From: Nitrosomonas sp.
GTDB taxonomy: Bacteria; Pseudomonadota; Gammaproteobacteria; Burkholderiales; Nitrosomonadaceae
Reading direction: 5' to 3'
Length of the DNA: 8,489 bases
NCBI GenBank assembly: GCA_021774205.1
Contig: JAJFJI010000239.1
Location: 1 to 8,489, forward strand
Positions within the stretch are counted from its first letter, which is position 1. Every line of letters starts with the position of its first letter. Below, piece by piece: positions 1 through 7,400 of the stretch. The notes under the pieces are model-generated. The model did not search any database. It saw nothing but the letters and a program-made list of their open reading frames with translations, and was not told where the DNA came from. The position numbers and the translations under genes are program-made.

Positions 1-25
1 TTCATATCCAGAGGTTCAATAAATT

Positions 26-41
26 TGTATCAGATGATACA
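26..41. repeat. perfect 6-bp inverted repeat with 4-base loop
   Basis: TGTATC and GATACA flank the loop AGAT, making a 16-base dyad. It could be an operator-like site or a weak RNA hairpin. No T-run follows on the plus strand, so it is not a standard terminator in that direction. It lies about 180 bases before pilH. Its function is unknown, and a dyad of this length can occur by chance in AT-rich DNA. Confidence 0.45.
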
Positions 42-188
42 GTAAAATAAAGTGTTAACGAAGATTGGATAATAAAACATCGATAATTGGCTGATTTATA
101 GCGCAGGTTTTTTGCGATAATCCAAATATCCGCAGTTGAAGGCGTTTAACGTGTATTGTCCTTTGTTTCTGATAAGGCGAATGAGACG

Positions 189-194
189 TATAGT
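189..194 (+). promoter_or_regulatory. possible -10 element for pilH
   Basis: TATAGT matches the sigma-70 -10 consensus at five of six bases and would place a transcript start near 201, giving a leader of about 23 bases before the GTG at 224. No good -35 hexamer is found at 16-18 bases spacing. A second candidate, TATGAT at 202-207, is equally isolated. Treat as tentative. Confidence 0.2.
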
Positions 195-208
195 GAGCTT
201 ATATGATT

Positions 209-213
209 GGTGA
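209..213 (+). promoter_or_regulatory. possible ribosome binding site of pilH
   Basis: GGTGA matches the 3' part of the ideal Shine-Dalgarno sequence (GGAGGTGA) and ends 10 bases before the GTG at 224, which is rather long spacing. An in-frame TAA at 215-217 rules out any earlier start in this frame, so GTG 224 is the furthest upstream start possible. Confidence 0.4.
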
Positions 214-223
214 ATAAAAAGCC

Positions 224-589
224 GTGACAATTAGAAAAATTCTGATAGTGGATGATTCTCCAACGGATCGGCATATATTATTAAATATCCTTACCAAAGG
301 CGGGTATCAGGTGGGCGTCGTTGAGTGTGGAGAAGATGGGGTGGTAATGGTTAGGGAAACTCGTCCGGATTTAGTTCTAATGGATGTCGTGATGCCCGGC
401 CTAAATGGATTTCAAGCCACTCGTATGTTGGCAAGGGATAAGGCCACCAAGAATATTCCAGTTATTCTGTGTACTACGAAAGGACAGCCAACGGATAAAA
501 TTTGGGGACTACGTCAAGGTGCCAGGGATTATATTACTAAGCCTATTGTAGCAGAGGAGCTGTTGCGAAAAATTTCGAAATTGAATTAA
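224..589 (+). CDS. pilH: PilH-like single-domain response regulator (type IV pilus chemosensory system)
   Basis: A stand-alone CheY-like receiver domain of 121 residues with no output domain, the usual size for PilH. The phospho-acceptor is Asp54 in LVLMDVVMPG; the acidic pair is Asp10-Asp11 (ILIVDDS); the switch Thr is at 84 or 85; Lys106 is in TKP. The stretches MDVVMPGLNGFQATR (53-67) and RQGARDY (97-103) are typical of PilH rather than PilG. In Pseudomonas, PilH receives phosphate from the Pil-Chp histidine kinase ChpA/PilL and modulates twitching motility in the cytoplasm. The start is GTG, forced by a TAA three codons upstream. The next gene encodes the CheW-like PilI, 13 bases downstream, which supports the identity and a shared transcript. 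Family membership is very likely. Assignment to PilH rather than another CheY-like protein rests on motif similarity and context. Confidence 0.88.
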   Translation: MTIRKILIVDDSPTDRHILLNILTKGGYQVGVVECGEDGVVMVRETRPDLVLMDVVMPGLNGFQATRMLARDKATKNIPVILCTTKGQPTDKIWGLRQGARDYITKPIVAEELLRKISKLN

Positions 590-592
590 TCC

Positions 593-596
593 GAGG
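593..596 (+). promoter_or_regulatory. ribosome binding site of pilI
   Basis: GAGG lies 3 bases before the ATG at 600 and 6 bases before the adjacent in-frame ATG at 603. The spacing favours 603 as the real start, so the N-terminal double Met would be only one. Confidence 0.55.
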
Positions 597-602
597 TAAA
601 TG

Positions 603-1115
603 ATGGCCGGGCATAATAGTATGAAAGCCTATCAGTTAGAACTTTCAGAGCGATTGAAGAACGCAACTGCCAGTCCTTCGGTCACTGTGCTAGGAGTGTC
701 TGTTGGGAATGATCGTTGGCTAGTGCAGATGAACGATGTAGGTGAGGTTTTACCATTATCTAAGCTTACACCAGTTGCATTGACGCAGCCATGGTTTTTG
801 GGAGCAGCCAATGTGCGCGGAGATCTTTATGGTATTACCGATTTGGCCGCTTTTTTTACTGGCGACGCAACGCCACGTAGTTTAAAAGCCCGCATATTAC
901 TTGCTTCGCCACAATTTGGCGTAAACAGTGGCTTGTTGGTTAGCAAAATGTTGGGCATCAGAAGTTTAGCTGACTTTGAACCCGTTGAAGAAGCGGATAA
1001 GGAGGCGCTATTGTGCGTCGCCGGTTATTACAAGGATAAAGAGGGCCAGCTTTGGCGCGAACTTAATTTGCGCGAACTATTGCGAGATAAAAAATTTATG
1101 CAGATCGCTGTATAG
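603..1115 (+). CDS. pilI: PilI-like CheW-domain adaptor protein
   Basis: A single CheW-like domain protein of 170 residues (171 if translation starts at the ATG at 600, which has poorer Shine-Dalgarno spacing). With numbering from 600, the domain runs from about residue 28 to 165. The PilI-type segment WLVQMNDVGEVLPL (40-53) is followed by TPVALTQPWFLGAANVRG (57-74), where NVRG corresponds to the NLRG or NIRG loop of CheW proteins that contacts receptor and kinase. No membrane segment or enzymatic motif is seen. In the known Pil-Chp system PilI couples the pilus chemoreceptor PilJ to the CheA-like kinase. It follows pilH closely, so the two are probably co-transcribed. The usual next gene, pilJ, is missing: argB follows instead. 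The C-terminus is cleanly stopped and the length is normal for PilI, so the gene itself appears intact. Confidence 0.85.
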   Translation: MAGHNSMKAYQLELSERLKNATASPSVTVLGVSVGNDRWLVQMNDVGEVLPLSKLTPVALTQPWFLGAANVRGDLYGITDLAAFFTGDATPRSLKARILLASPQFGVNSGLLVSKMLGIRSLADFEPVEEADKEALLCVAGYYKDKEGQLWRELNLRELLRDKKFMQIAV

Positions 1116-1141
1116 CTTGCCAAATAGTTACATAATTTTTT

Positions 1142-1150
1142 TGTTATACT
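1142..1150 (+). promoter_or_regulatory. extended -10 promoter of argB
   Basis: TGTTATACT is a TGn extension followed by TATACT, five of six matches to the sigma-70 -10 consensus. A matching -35 at 17 bases is absent (AAATAG at 1122-1127; TTGCCA at 1117-1122 is too far), as is common for extended -10 promoters. Transcription would start near 1156-1157, giving a leader of about 24 bases. It sits in the gap between pilI and argB, so argB probably has its own promoter besides any read-through. Confidence 0.5.
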
Positions 1151-1179
1151 TTACAGTTGATTTCTACCAATAACCCAAT

Positions 1180-2073
1180 ATGCTGACATTAGCAACCGCA
1201 AAAGATAAAGCAAAAATTTTAGCAGAGGCATTGCCTTATATTCGGCGTTTTCATGGCAAAACCATCGTTATTAAATATGGTGGCAATGCCATGGTTGAGG
1301 AAAATCTCAAGCAGGGTTTCGCTCGCGATGTCGTATTACTGAAACTGGTTGGAATGAACCCCGTTATCATTCATGGGGGAGGACCCCAGATTGATGAAAT
1401 GCTGAAAAGAGTTGGTAAGCAGGGTGAATTCATTCAGGGTATGCGTGTTACCGATGCCGAGACAATGGATGTCGTGGAAATGGTGTTGGGCGGGTTAATT
1501 AACAAAGATATTGTTAACCTGATAAATCGCCAGGGTGGTCATGCAGTTGGTTTGACCGGTAAGGACGGCGCTTTTATTCGTGCCAAGAAATTGTTAATGA
1601 AAGATAATGAAAATGTTGGTGAGTGGTTGAATATTGGCCAGGTGGGTGAGATTGAGCATATTGATCCTTCGCTGATTGCGTTACTTGATACCCAAGATTT
1701 TATACCTGTCATTGCACCTATTGGCGTGGGCGAAAAAGGAGAGTCCTATAACATTAATGCAGATCTGGTGGCAGGTAAGCTAGCGGAAATTTTGCAAGCG
1801 GAAAAGCTGATTCTGTTGACCAATACGCCTGGTGTGCTGGATAAGGCTGGGAGTTTGCTGACAGGGCTAATAGCAGAAAAAGTCGATGAACTATTTGCTG
1901 ATGGAACGATTTCAGGTGGCATGCTGCCAAAGATTGGCGCAGCGCTGGATGCAGTAAAAAACGGCGTAAAATCTTGCCACATTATCGATGGCCAGGTAGA
2001 ACACGCATTATTGCTGGAGATTTTAACGGACCAAGGGGTCGGCACCTTAATCAAAGGGGCCGGATACGAATAA
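1180..2073 (+). CDS. argB: acetylglutamate kinase
   Basis: ArgB phosphorylates N-acetyl-L-glutamate with ATP, the second step of arginine biosynthesis, in the cytoplasm. The 297-residue length is normal. Amino-acid-kinase motifs are present: KYGGNAM (32-38, Lys32 phosphate-binding), HGGGPQID (65-72, substrate loop), GLTGKDG (124-130), NINAD (191-195), LLTNTPGV (212-219) and GGMLPK (246-251). The N-terminal helix of about 25 residues before the kinase core and the C-terminal segment HALLLEILTDQGVGT (275-289) match the features known from hexameric, arginine-inhibited NAG kinases, so feedback inhibition by arginine is expected (inference). The ATG at 1180 aligns with the usual N-terminus, but no Shine-Dalgarno sequence is visible before it (ACCAATAACCCAAT). 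The gene is preceded by an extended -10 element and ends 15 bases from the convergent trmJ. No damage is seen. Confidence 0.97.
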   Translation: MLTLATAKDKAKILAEALPYIRRFHGKTIVIKYGGNAMVEENLKQGFARDVVLLKLVGMNPVIIHGGGPQIDEMLKRVGKQGEFIQGMRVTDAETMDVVEMVLGGLINKDIVNLINRQGGHAVGLTGKDGAFIRAKKLLMKDNENVGEWLNIGQVGEIEHIDPSLIALLDTQDFIPVIAPIGVGEKGESYNINADLVAGKLAEILQAEKLILLTNTPGVLDKAGSLLTGLIAEKVDELFADGTISGGMLPKIGAALDAVKNGVKSCHIIDGQVEHALLLEILTDQGVGTLIKGAGYE

Positions 2074-2101
2074 TTGGAACAAGCCAATTTATTTCATTTT
2101 A
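2072..2101 (+). terminator. weak terminator-like hairpin after argB
   Basis: AATTGG (2072-2077) and CCAATT (2084-2089) form a 6-bp AT-rich stem with a 6-base loop, followed on the plus strand by the T-rich stretch TATTTCATTTTA. It overlaps the argB stop codon and the 3' end of trmJ. The stem is weak (two G-C pairs) and the T-tract is interrupted, so this is only a candidate for ending argB transcription. No T-run follows it in the minus direction. Confidence 0.3.
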
Positions 2102-2814
2102 TCCAGTGCACTTAAAAAGCCGCGTAAGAATTTAACTTCTTCCTTTTCAAGACGCGCGCGTGAAAACAGGCGCCTGACACGCTGCATTAATCGTTTAGGT
2201 TTTTGCGGGTTAAGAAATTTACTGGCTATCAAGACTTGTTCCAGATGGTGGAAAAATAGTTCAACGTCGTTAAAGCTGGCAAGGTTGCTGGATTGTTGCG
2301 AGTACTGTTCAATTTCCGGTAGCGCCATGCGCAATTCGTAGCTCATTACCTGTACTGCGCTGGCAAGGTTGAGAGAAGAGTAATCAGGATTAGCGGGGAT
2401 ATGTACGGTTATTTGGCATTTGCGTACTTCCGCGGTTGTGAGACCTGATGATTCTGCGCCAAAAACCAGCGCGATAGGATTTTCACGTGCATAGCCAATT
2501 AATTCTTGTGCGCCTTGACGAGAATCGAACACATCGTGGCTAAGGCCGCGCGGACGGGCAGTAATCGCGGCTGCTATTATTGTGCCATCTAACGCTTCGT
2601 TTATATCTGAGCAGACCCTGGCATTATTTAATATATCCCTTGCACTTACTGCACGTATTTCCGCTTCTTTGTCAGGAAATAACTTGGGATTAATAAGATA
2701 GAGCGAACTTAAACCCATGGTTTTCATCGCCCGTACAGCCGCACCAATATTGCCTGGATGGCTAGTGTGACTGAGGACAATGCGGACATTGTCAAGCGGA
2801 CAGGGAAGATTCAT
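2089..2814 (-). CDS. trmJ: tRNA (cytidine/uridine-32)-2'-O-methyltransferase TrmJ
   Basis: A SPOUT-class (TrmH family) RNA methyltransferase of 241 residues, the usual size for TrmJ. It uses S-adenosylmethionine to methylate the 2'-hydroxyl of the pyrimidine at tRNA position 32. Motif 1 is HTSHPGNIGAAVRAMKTMG (16-34), with Arg28 matching the conserved catalytic Arg of the family; motif 2 is LVFGAESSGLT (116-126); motif 3 is SSLNLASAVQVM (146-157). Motifs 2 and 3 form the trefoil-knot cofactor site. The C-terminal part (about 180-241) carries the basic segment LMQRVRRLFSRARLEKEEV typical of TrmJ. The ATG at 2814 is the only ATG, GTG or TTG in frame within the 68-base gap to gltD. The AAGG before it (2818-2821) has short, 3-base spacing. 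The gene follows gltD on the same strand with no visible terminator between, so it may be the last gene of a glt operon, an unusual neighbour for trmJ. Confidence 0.93.
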   Translation of the reverse strand: MNLPCPLDNVRIVLSHTSHPGNIGAAVRAMKTMGLSSLYLINPKLFPDKEAEIRAVSARDILNNARVCSDINEALDGTIIAAAITARPRGLSHDVFDSRQGAQELIGYARENPIALVFGAESSGLTTAEVRKCQITVHIPANPDYSSLNLASAVQVMSYELRMALPEIEQYSQQSSNLASFNDVELFFHHLEQVLIASKFLNPQKPKRLMQRVRRLFSRARLEKEEVKFLRGFLSALDKMK

Positions 2815-2882
2815 TTGCCTTGTTGATAGCCGTGATTTGTGCCGACCAAGTGACGATCTTTTTGAACTTTAAGTGCATTCTC

Positions 2883-4367
2883 TCAGGGCAGCAAGGTTGT
2901 TCCCATTAGGTAACGGTCGCATTCGCGCGCCGCGGCGCGTCCTTCGTTGATGGCCCAAACAACCAGACTTTGGCCGCGTCGCATGTCACCAGCCGCAAAA
3001 ACACCCTCAGCATTGGTTGCGTATAAGCCTTCCTCGGCTTTTGCGTTCGAACGTGCATCGCGCTCGATGGCGAGTTCATCGAGAATCGTATCTTCCGGGC
3101 CAAGGAATCCCATCGCCAGCAATACCAGATCAGCGGGCCAGGTTTTTTCGCTACCGGGTATTTTTTTGGGAAAGAAGCGGCCATTGTTGTCCTTGGCCCA
3201 TTCGACATTGGTTGTGTGGAGCGTTTTTACATGGCCGTTATCGTCGCCAATGAATTTTTCGGTCATGATCAAATATGAGCGCGGGTCAGTGCCAAAACGC
3301 GCGGCGGCTTCTTCCTGACCATAATCAAGCCGGTAGACTTTTGGCCATTCTGGCCAAGGATTGTCAGGCTGGCGTTCATCAGGTGGCTGGGGCATGATTT
3401 CAAACTGGGTGATGCTTTTACATTGATGCCGCATTGAGGTGCCTACGCAATCGGTGCCGGTGTCGCCGCCGCCAATTACGATAACATGCTTGCCATTGGC
3501 CGAGATCGGTGGACTGCCCTTAAACTCATGATCCAACAGATGTTTGGTGTTGCCGTGAAGAAATTCAATGGCGAAGTGGATACCACGCAGATTACGGCCG
3601 TCAATGGATAAATCACGAGGCTTGGTTGCGCCACAACAAAGTACCATCGCATCATAATCATCACGTAGTTTATTTGCAGAGAGGTCTTTGCCTATAGCAG
3701 TGTTGGTGATGAAAGTCACGCCTTCTTGGGTCAGCAAATCGACGCGCCGTTGCACAATGGATTTGTCGAGTTTCATGTTAGGAATGCCGTACATTAACAG
3801 GCCGCCAATGCGGTCGGCGCGCTCGTATACCGTGACCCGATGACCGGCATGGTTCAGTTGAGCGGCGCATGAAAGCCCGGCGGGGCCTGAGCCAACCACA
3901 GCTACTTTTTTTTCAGTGCGCTTGAGCGGTGGTTTCGCTACGATCCAGCCCGCTTCAAATCCTTTATCGACAATCGAGCACTCGATGTTTTTGATAGTAA
4001 CCGGTGGATCGGTGATGCCCAACACACAAGAACCTTCACAGGGGGCAGGGCAAACACGCCCGGTAAAGTCTGGAAAATTATTCGTCTTATGTAGACGTTC
4101 CAGAGCCTCTTTCCATAAACCACGATAGACCAGGTCATTCCATTCTGGAATCAGGTTATTAACGGGACACCCTGACGCCATGCCGCCAATCAGGGTTCCC
4201 GTGTGACAGAAAGGTACGCCGCAATCCATGCAGCGGCTGGCTTGTTCTTCAAGTTGATAGTTTGGAAGGTGCTCATGAAATTCCTGCCAGTCATGTACGC
4301 GCGCCAGTGGCGATCGATCCCCAGGCAATTCACGTTGAAATTCAATAAATCCGGTTGGCTTGCCCAT
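2883..4367 (-). CDS. gltD: glutamate synthase (NADPH) small subunit
   Basis: The beta subunit oxidises NADPH through FAD and passes electrons through iron-sulfur clusters to the large subunit GltB, which uses them to make glutamate. The 494 residues are normal for GltD. The N-terminal part holds the cluster cysteines: C47, C50, C55 (CMDCGVPFC) and C67 (GCPVN), then C106, C110, C114 (VCPAPCEGSC), consistent with two 4Fe-4S clusters. The FAD Rossmann motif VAVVGSGPAGLSCA is at 155-168. The NADPH Rossmann motif VIVIGGGDTGTDC is at 295-307. The C-terminal FAD motif GVFAAGDMRRGQSLVVWAI is at 455-473. The ATG at 4367 is preceded by AAGGAG (4378-4383) at 10 bases. It lies 53 bases downstream of gltB on the same strand, the classic gltBD operon order. 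No defect is seen. Related GltD-like subunits occur in other oxidoreductases, but the adjacent gltB settles the identity. Confidence 0.97.
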   Translation of the reverse strand: MGKPTGFIEFQRELPGDRSPLARVHDWQEFHEHLPNYQLEEQASRCMDCGVPFCHTGTLIGGMASGCPVNNLIPEWNDLVYRGLWKEALERLHKTNNFPDFTGRVCPAPCEGSCVLGITDPPVTIKNIECSIVDKGFEAGWIVAKPPLKRTEKKVAVVGSGPAGLSCAAQLNHAGHRVTVYERADRIGGLLMYGIPNMKLDKSIVQRRVDLLTQEGVTFITNTAIGKDLSANKLRDDYDAMVLCCGATKPRDLSIDGRNLRGIHFAIEFLHGNTKHLLDHEFKGSPPISANGKHVIVIGGGDTGTDCVGTSMRHQCKSITQFEIMPQPPDERQPDNPWPEWPKVYRLDYGQEEAAARFGTDPRSYLIMTEKFIGDDNGHVKTLHTTNVEWAKDNNGRFFPKKIPGSEKTWPADLVLLAMGFLGPEDTILDELAIERDARSNAKAEEGLYATNAEGVFAAGDMRRGQSLVVWAINEGRAAARECDRYLMGTTLLP

Positions 4368-4377
4368 ATGTCGATGT

Positions 4378-4383
4378 CTCCTT
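4378..4383 (-). promoter_or_regulatory. ribosome binding site of gltD
   Basis: On the minus strand this reads AAGGAG, a strong Shine-Dalgarno sequence, 10 bases before the ATG at 4367. It is the best ribosome binding site in the window and lies in the 53-base gltB-gltD gap, which otherwise shows no promoter or terminator. Confidence 0.75.
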
Positions 4384-4420
4384 ATGCTGCAAAAAACACT
4401 ATCTTTATGATAAATTGACG

Positions 4421-7400
4421 TTAATTGCCGCTGATACGCGCCATGTCGTTTTTGTTTTCCTCGAAGGCGGCCATAATGGCGTCTTCACCCGCTAAGCCAT
4501 TTTGTTGCGCACGCTGGATGGCATCCAACATGCGCCGGTAGTCCTTTGGCATCACTTTGATGAATTGATGTGCGACCTTATCCCATAATGCCAGTAGCTT
4601 CCACGCCCGTTCACTTTTGGTAGCGCTGGCATACCGTTCGAGCATCTGTTTCGCCTCGTCGATATCTTCCTTTTCCAGTGCTTCGAGCGTGACCGTCTCG
4701 AGATTGCAGGAATGGCAAAAAGTGCCATGTTCATCGAACACATAGGCAATACCACCCGACATCCCGGCAGCAAAGTTGCGTCCGGTTACGCCGAGAACCA
4801 TCACGCGGCCATTGGTCATGTATTCGCAGCCATGATCGCCCACGCCTTCAACTACGATTCGTGCACCACTGTTACGCACCCCAAACCGTTCGCCGGCAAT
4901 GCCCCGGATATAAGCTTCTCCGCCGGTAGCGCCATAGAGTGCGACATTACCGGTGATAATATTTTGTTCGGAAGCAAATGTTGATTGGGGTGGCGGGTAG
5001 AGAATGAGTTTGCCTCCCGATAATCCCTTGCCAAAATAATCGTTGGCATCTCCTTCCAGTTCCAGCGTTAAACCGGGCGGAATGAATGCACCGAAACTCT
5101 GTCCGGCAGTCCCTTGAAAGTGGAAATGAATGGTGTCTTCCGCCAATCCATTTGGGCCAAAACGCCGTGTTATCTCGCTGCCTAGCATGGTTCCGACCAC
5201 GCGGTTGATATTTCGGATAGGTAGGGTGGCTTTTATTTTTTCACGGCGTTGCAGCGCTGGTTCGGCCAAATCCAGCAGTGTCAGATGATCCAGCGAATTT
5301 TCCAGGCCGTGATCCTGTGGCTGTTGGCAATAACGCCCCACGTCAGCGCCAACTTCTGGTTGATAGAGAATACGCGAGTAATCCAGTCCTTTGGCTTTCC
5401 AGTGCTCGATTGCCTGCTGGACTTCAAGGCGGTCGGTGCGGCCAATCATTTCATTGATGGTTCGAAAACCCATTTGCGCCATGATTTCACGCATTTCCTG
5501 CGCAATAAAATGCATAAAATTGACCACGTGTGAGGGGTCGCCCATAAACTTTTTGCGCAATTCAGGGTTTTGCGTCGCCACACCAACCGGGCAGGTATCC
5601 AGATGACAAACCCGCATCATAATGCAGCCCATTGAGACCAGCGCGGTTGTTGCAAAACCGAATTCTTCCGCGCCCAGCAGCGTGGCCATGACCACGTCGC
5701 GCCCAGTTTTCAACTGACCGTCGGCTTCAACCGCAATGCGGCTACGCAGGTTATTGATTAGCAACGTTTGATGTGTTTCCGCTAGGCCAAGTTCCCATGG
5801 CAAACCCGCATGCTTGATGCTGGTCAGCGGTGAAGCGCCGGTACCGCCATCGTGGCCGCTGATCAGCACCACATCCGCACGCCCTTTGGCGACCCCGGCA
5901 GCGATGGTTCCCACACCTACTTCCGACACCAGCTTAACGCTGATACGAGCGTGGTGGTTGGCGTTTTTCAAATCATGGATGAGTTGCGCCAGGTCTTCAA
6001 TCGAATAAATGTCATGATGCGGGGGTGGTGAAATCAGCCCAACGCCCGGTGTCGAGTGACGCACTTTGGCAATCCATGGATATGCCTTGCGGCCGGGTAA
6101 TTCCCCGCCTTCACCCGGTTTGGCACCCTGCGCCATCTTGATCTGCAGTTCTTTTGCCTGAGTCAGGTAAACACTGGTGACTCCAAAACGCGCCGAGGCT
6201 ACTTGCTTGATCGCGCTGTTACGCGAATCCCCGTTTGGATCGAGTACATAGCGCGCCGGATCTTCGCCGCCTTCGCCGGTATTGCTTTTGCCGCCGATGC
6301 GATTCATCGCGATGGCAAGCGCTTCGTGTGCCTCCTGACTAATCGAGCCATAGGACATCGCGCCACTCTTAAATCGCTTGACGATGGCTTCAACCGGTTC
6401 CACTTCTTCGATGGGGATAGGGTTAGCCGCGTGTTTCAGGTGCAATAGTCCGCGCAATGTTGCTAACCGCTGAGATTGGTCATTGATAAGTGCGCTGTAA
6501 GCTTTAAAAGTTGCATAGTCGGCGTTGCGGCAGGCTTTTTGCAGCAAGTGAATGGTTTTGGGGTTAAATAAGTGCAATTCGCCATCCTTGCGATACTGAT
6601 ATTGGCCGTAAACGTCCAACGTGGGTTGGTTAATTGGTAACGCCGGAAAAGTGCGTGCATGCCGCCGCTTTGCTTCCAGTGTGATTTCATCCAAGCCAAT
6701 GCCGCCAACGCGTGAGGTTGTCCAGGTGAAATAGCGGTCAATCAAATCCTGATTAAGGCCCACCGCTTCGAAGATTTGTGCGCCGCAATAGGACTGAATG
6801 GTCGAAATACCCATTTTCGACATGACTTTAACGATTCCTTTGATCGCTGCTTTATTGTAATTTATTACTGCATCCGGATAGTTTGCGTCGGGCAATAACC
6901 CTTCGCCGATCATGTCGTTCAAGCTTTCATAGGCCATATAGGGATTAATCGCCTGTACGCCATAACCGAGCAATAGGCAAAGGTGGTGTACTTCACGTGG
7001 TTCCCCGGATTCGAGTACTAACCCGATGCGGGTGCGCGATCCTGCGCGAATTAAATGATGGTGCAGGCCCGCAGATGCCAGCAAAGCCGGGATAGGTGCA
7101 TAGTCACGATCAAACCCTTTGTCTGACAGGATTAGAATATTAGCGCCGTTCTCGATGGCCTGATCTGCAGCCTGGAATAACTCGTTCAGCGCCTGCGCCA
7201 GCGCCGCCTTACCGTCAGCCACCTTGAACAGCATCGGAAGCGTCGCAGTTGTCAGTCCGGGCTGGTTGAGTTGGCGCAGTTTTTCCATTTCCATGTTTTT
7301 CAGAATGGGGATTTGAAGCCTGAGTTGGTGGCAATTTTTCGGCCCTGGTTGCAGCAGATCGCCCTCGGAGCCCAGCGTCAGTGTGGTGGCGGTGATTAAT

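Larger units (their letters stand above)
1..223. other. AT-rich non-coding region upstream of pilH
   Basis: No credible gene is seen here; stop codons occur early in all plus-strand frames. The stretch holds a 16-base dyad (26-41), a weaker imperfect hairpin (113-134) and weak promoter-like hexamers ahead of pilH. A minus-strand ATG lies at bases 5-3 and could be the first codon of a divergent gene to the left, but only one further base pair is visible and no clear ribosome binding site precedes it. Notably, pilG, which commonly sits directly ahead of pilH in Pil-Chp operons, is not in this stretch. Confidence 0.7.

Noticed and set aside
88..102. Possible sigma-54 promoter with GG-N10-GC spacing (TGGC at 88-91, GC at 101-102).
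   Set aside because: Only the GG and GC core and a few bases match the sigma-54 consensus; three positions after TGGC and two in the -12 block mismatch. It would also give a leader of about 110 bases for pilH.
113..134. Hairpin TGCGATA / TAT-c-CGCA, with an alternative pairing of TGCG to CGCA at 102-105, suggesting an attenuator.
   Set aside because: Stems are 4-7 bp with a bulge, there is no T-run, and no leader peptide or ligand-type RNA structure is evident. This is at chance level.
1116..1143. Terminator after pilI, from the run of seven T at 1136-1142.
   Set aside because: No GC-containing stem precedes the T-run; only AT pairs such as CAAA/TTTG can form. The T-run more likely belongs to the promoter upstream region of argB.
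1746..2087. 113-codon open frame antisense to argB.
   Set aside because: It is a shadow of the argB coding sequence with low-complexity Ser/Ala-rich content, no recognisable domain and no ribosome binding site evidence.
2947..3318. 123-codon plus-strand open frame within gltD.
   Set aside because: It is antisense to highly conserved gltD sequence and its composition is that expected of a complementary frame; no family resemblance is seen.
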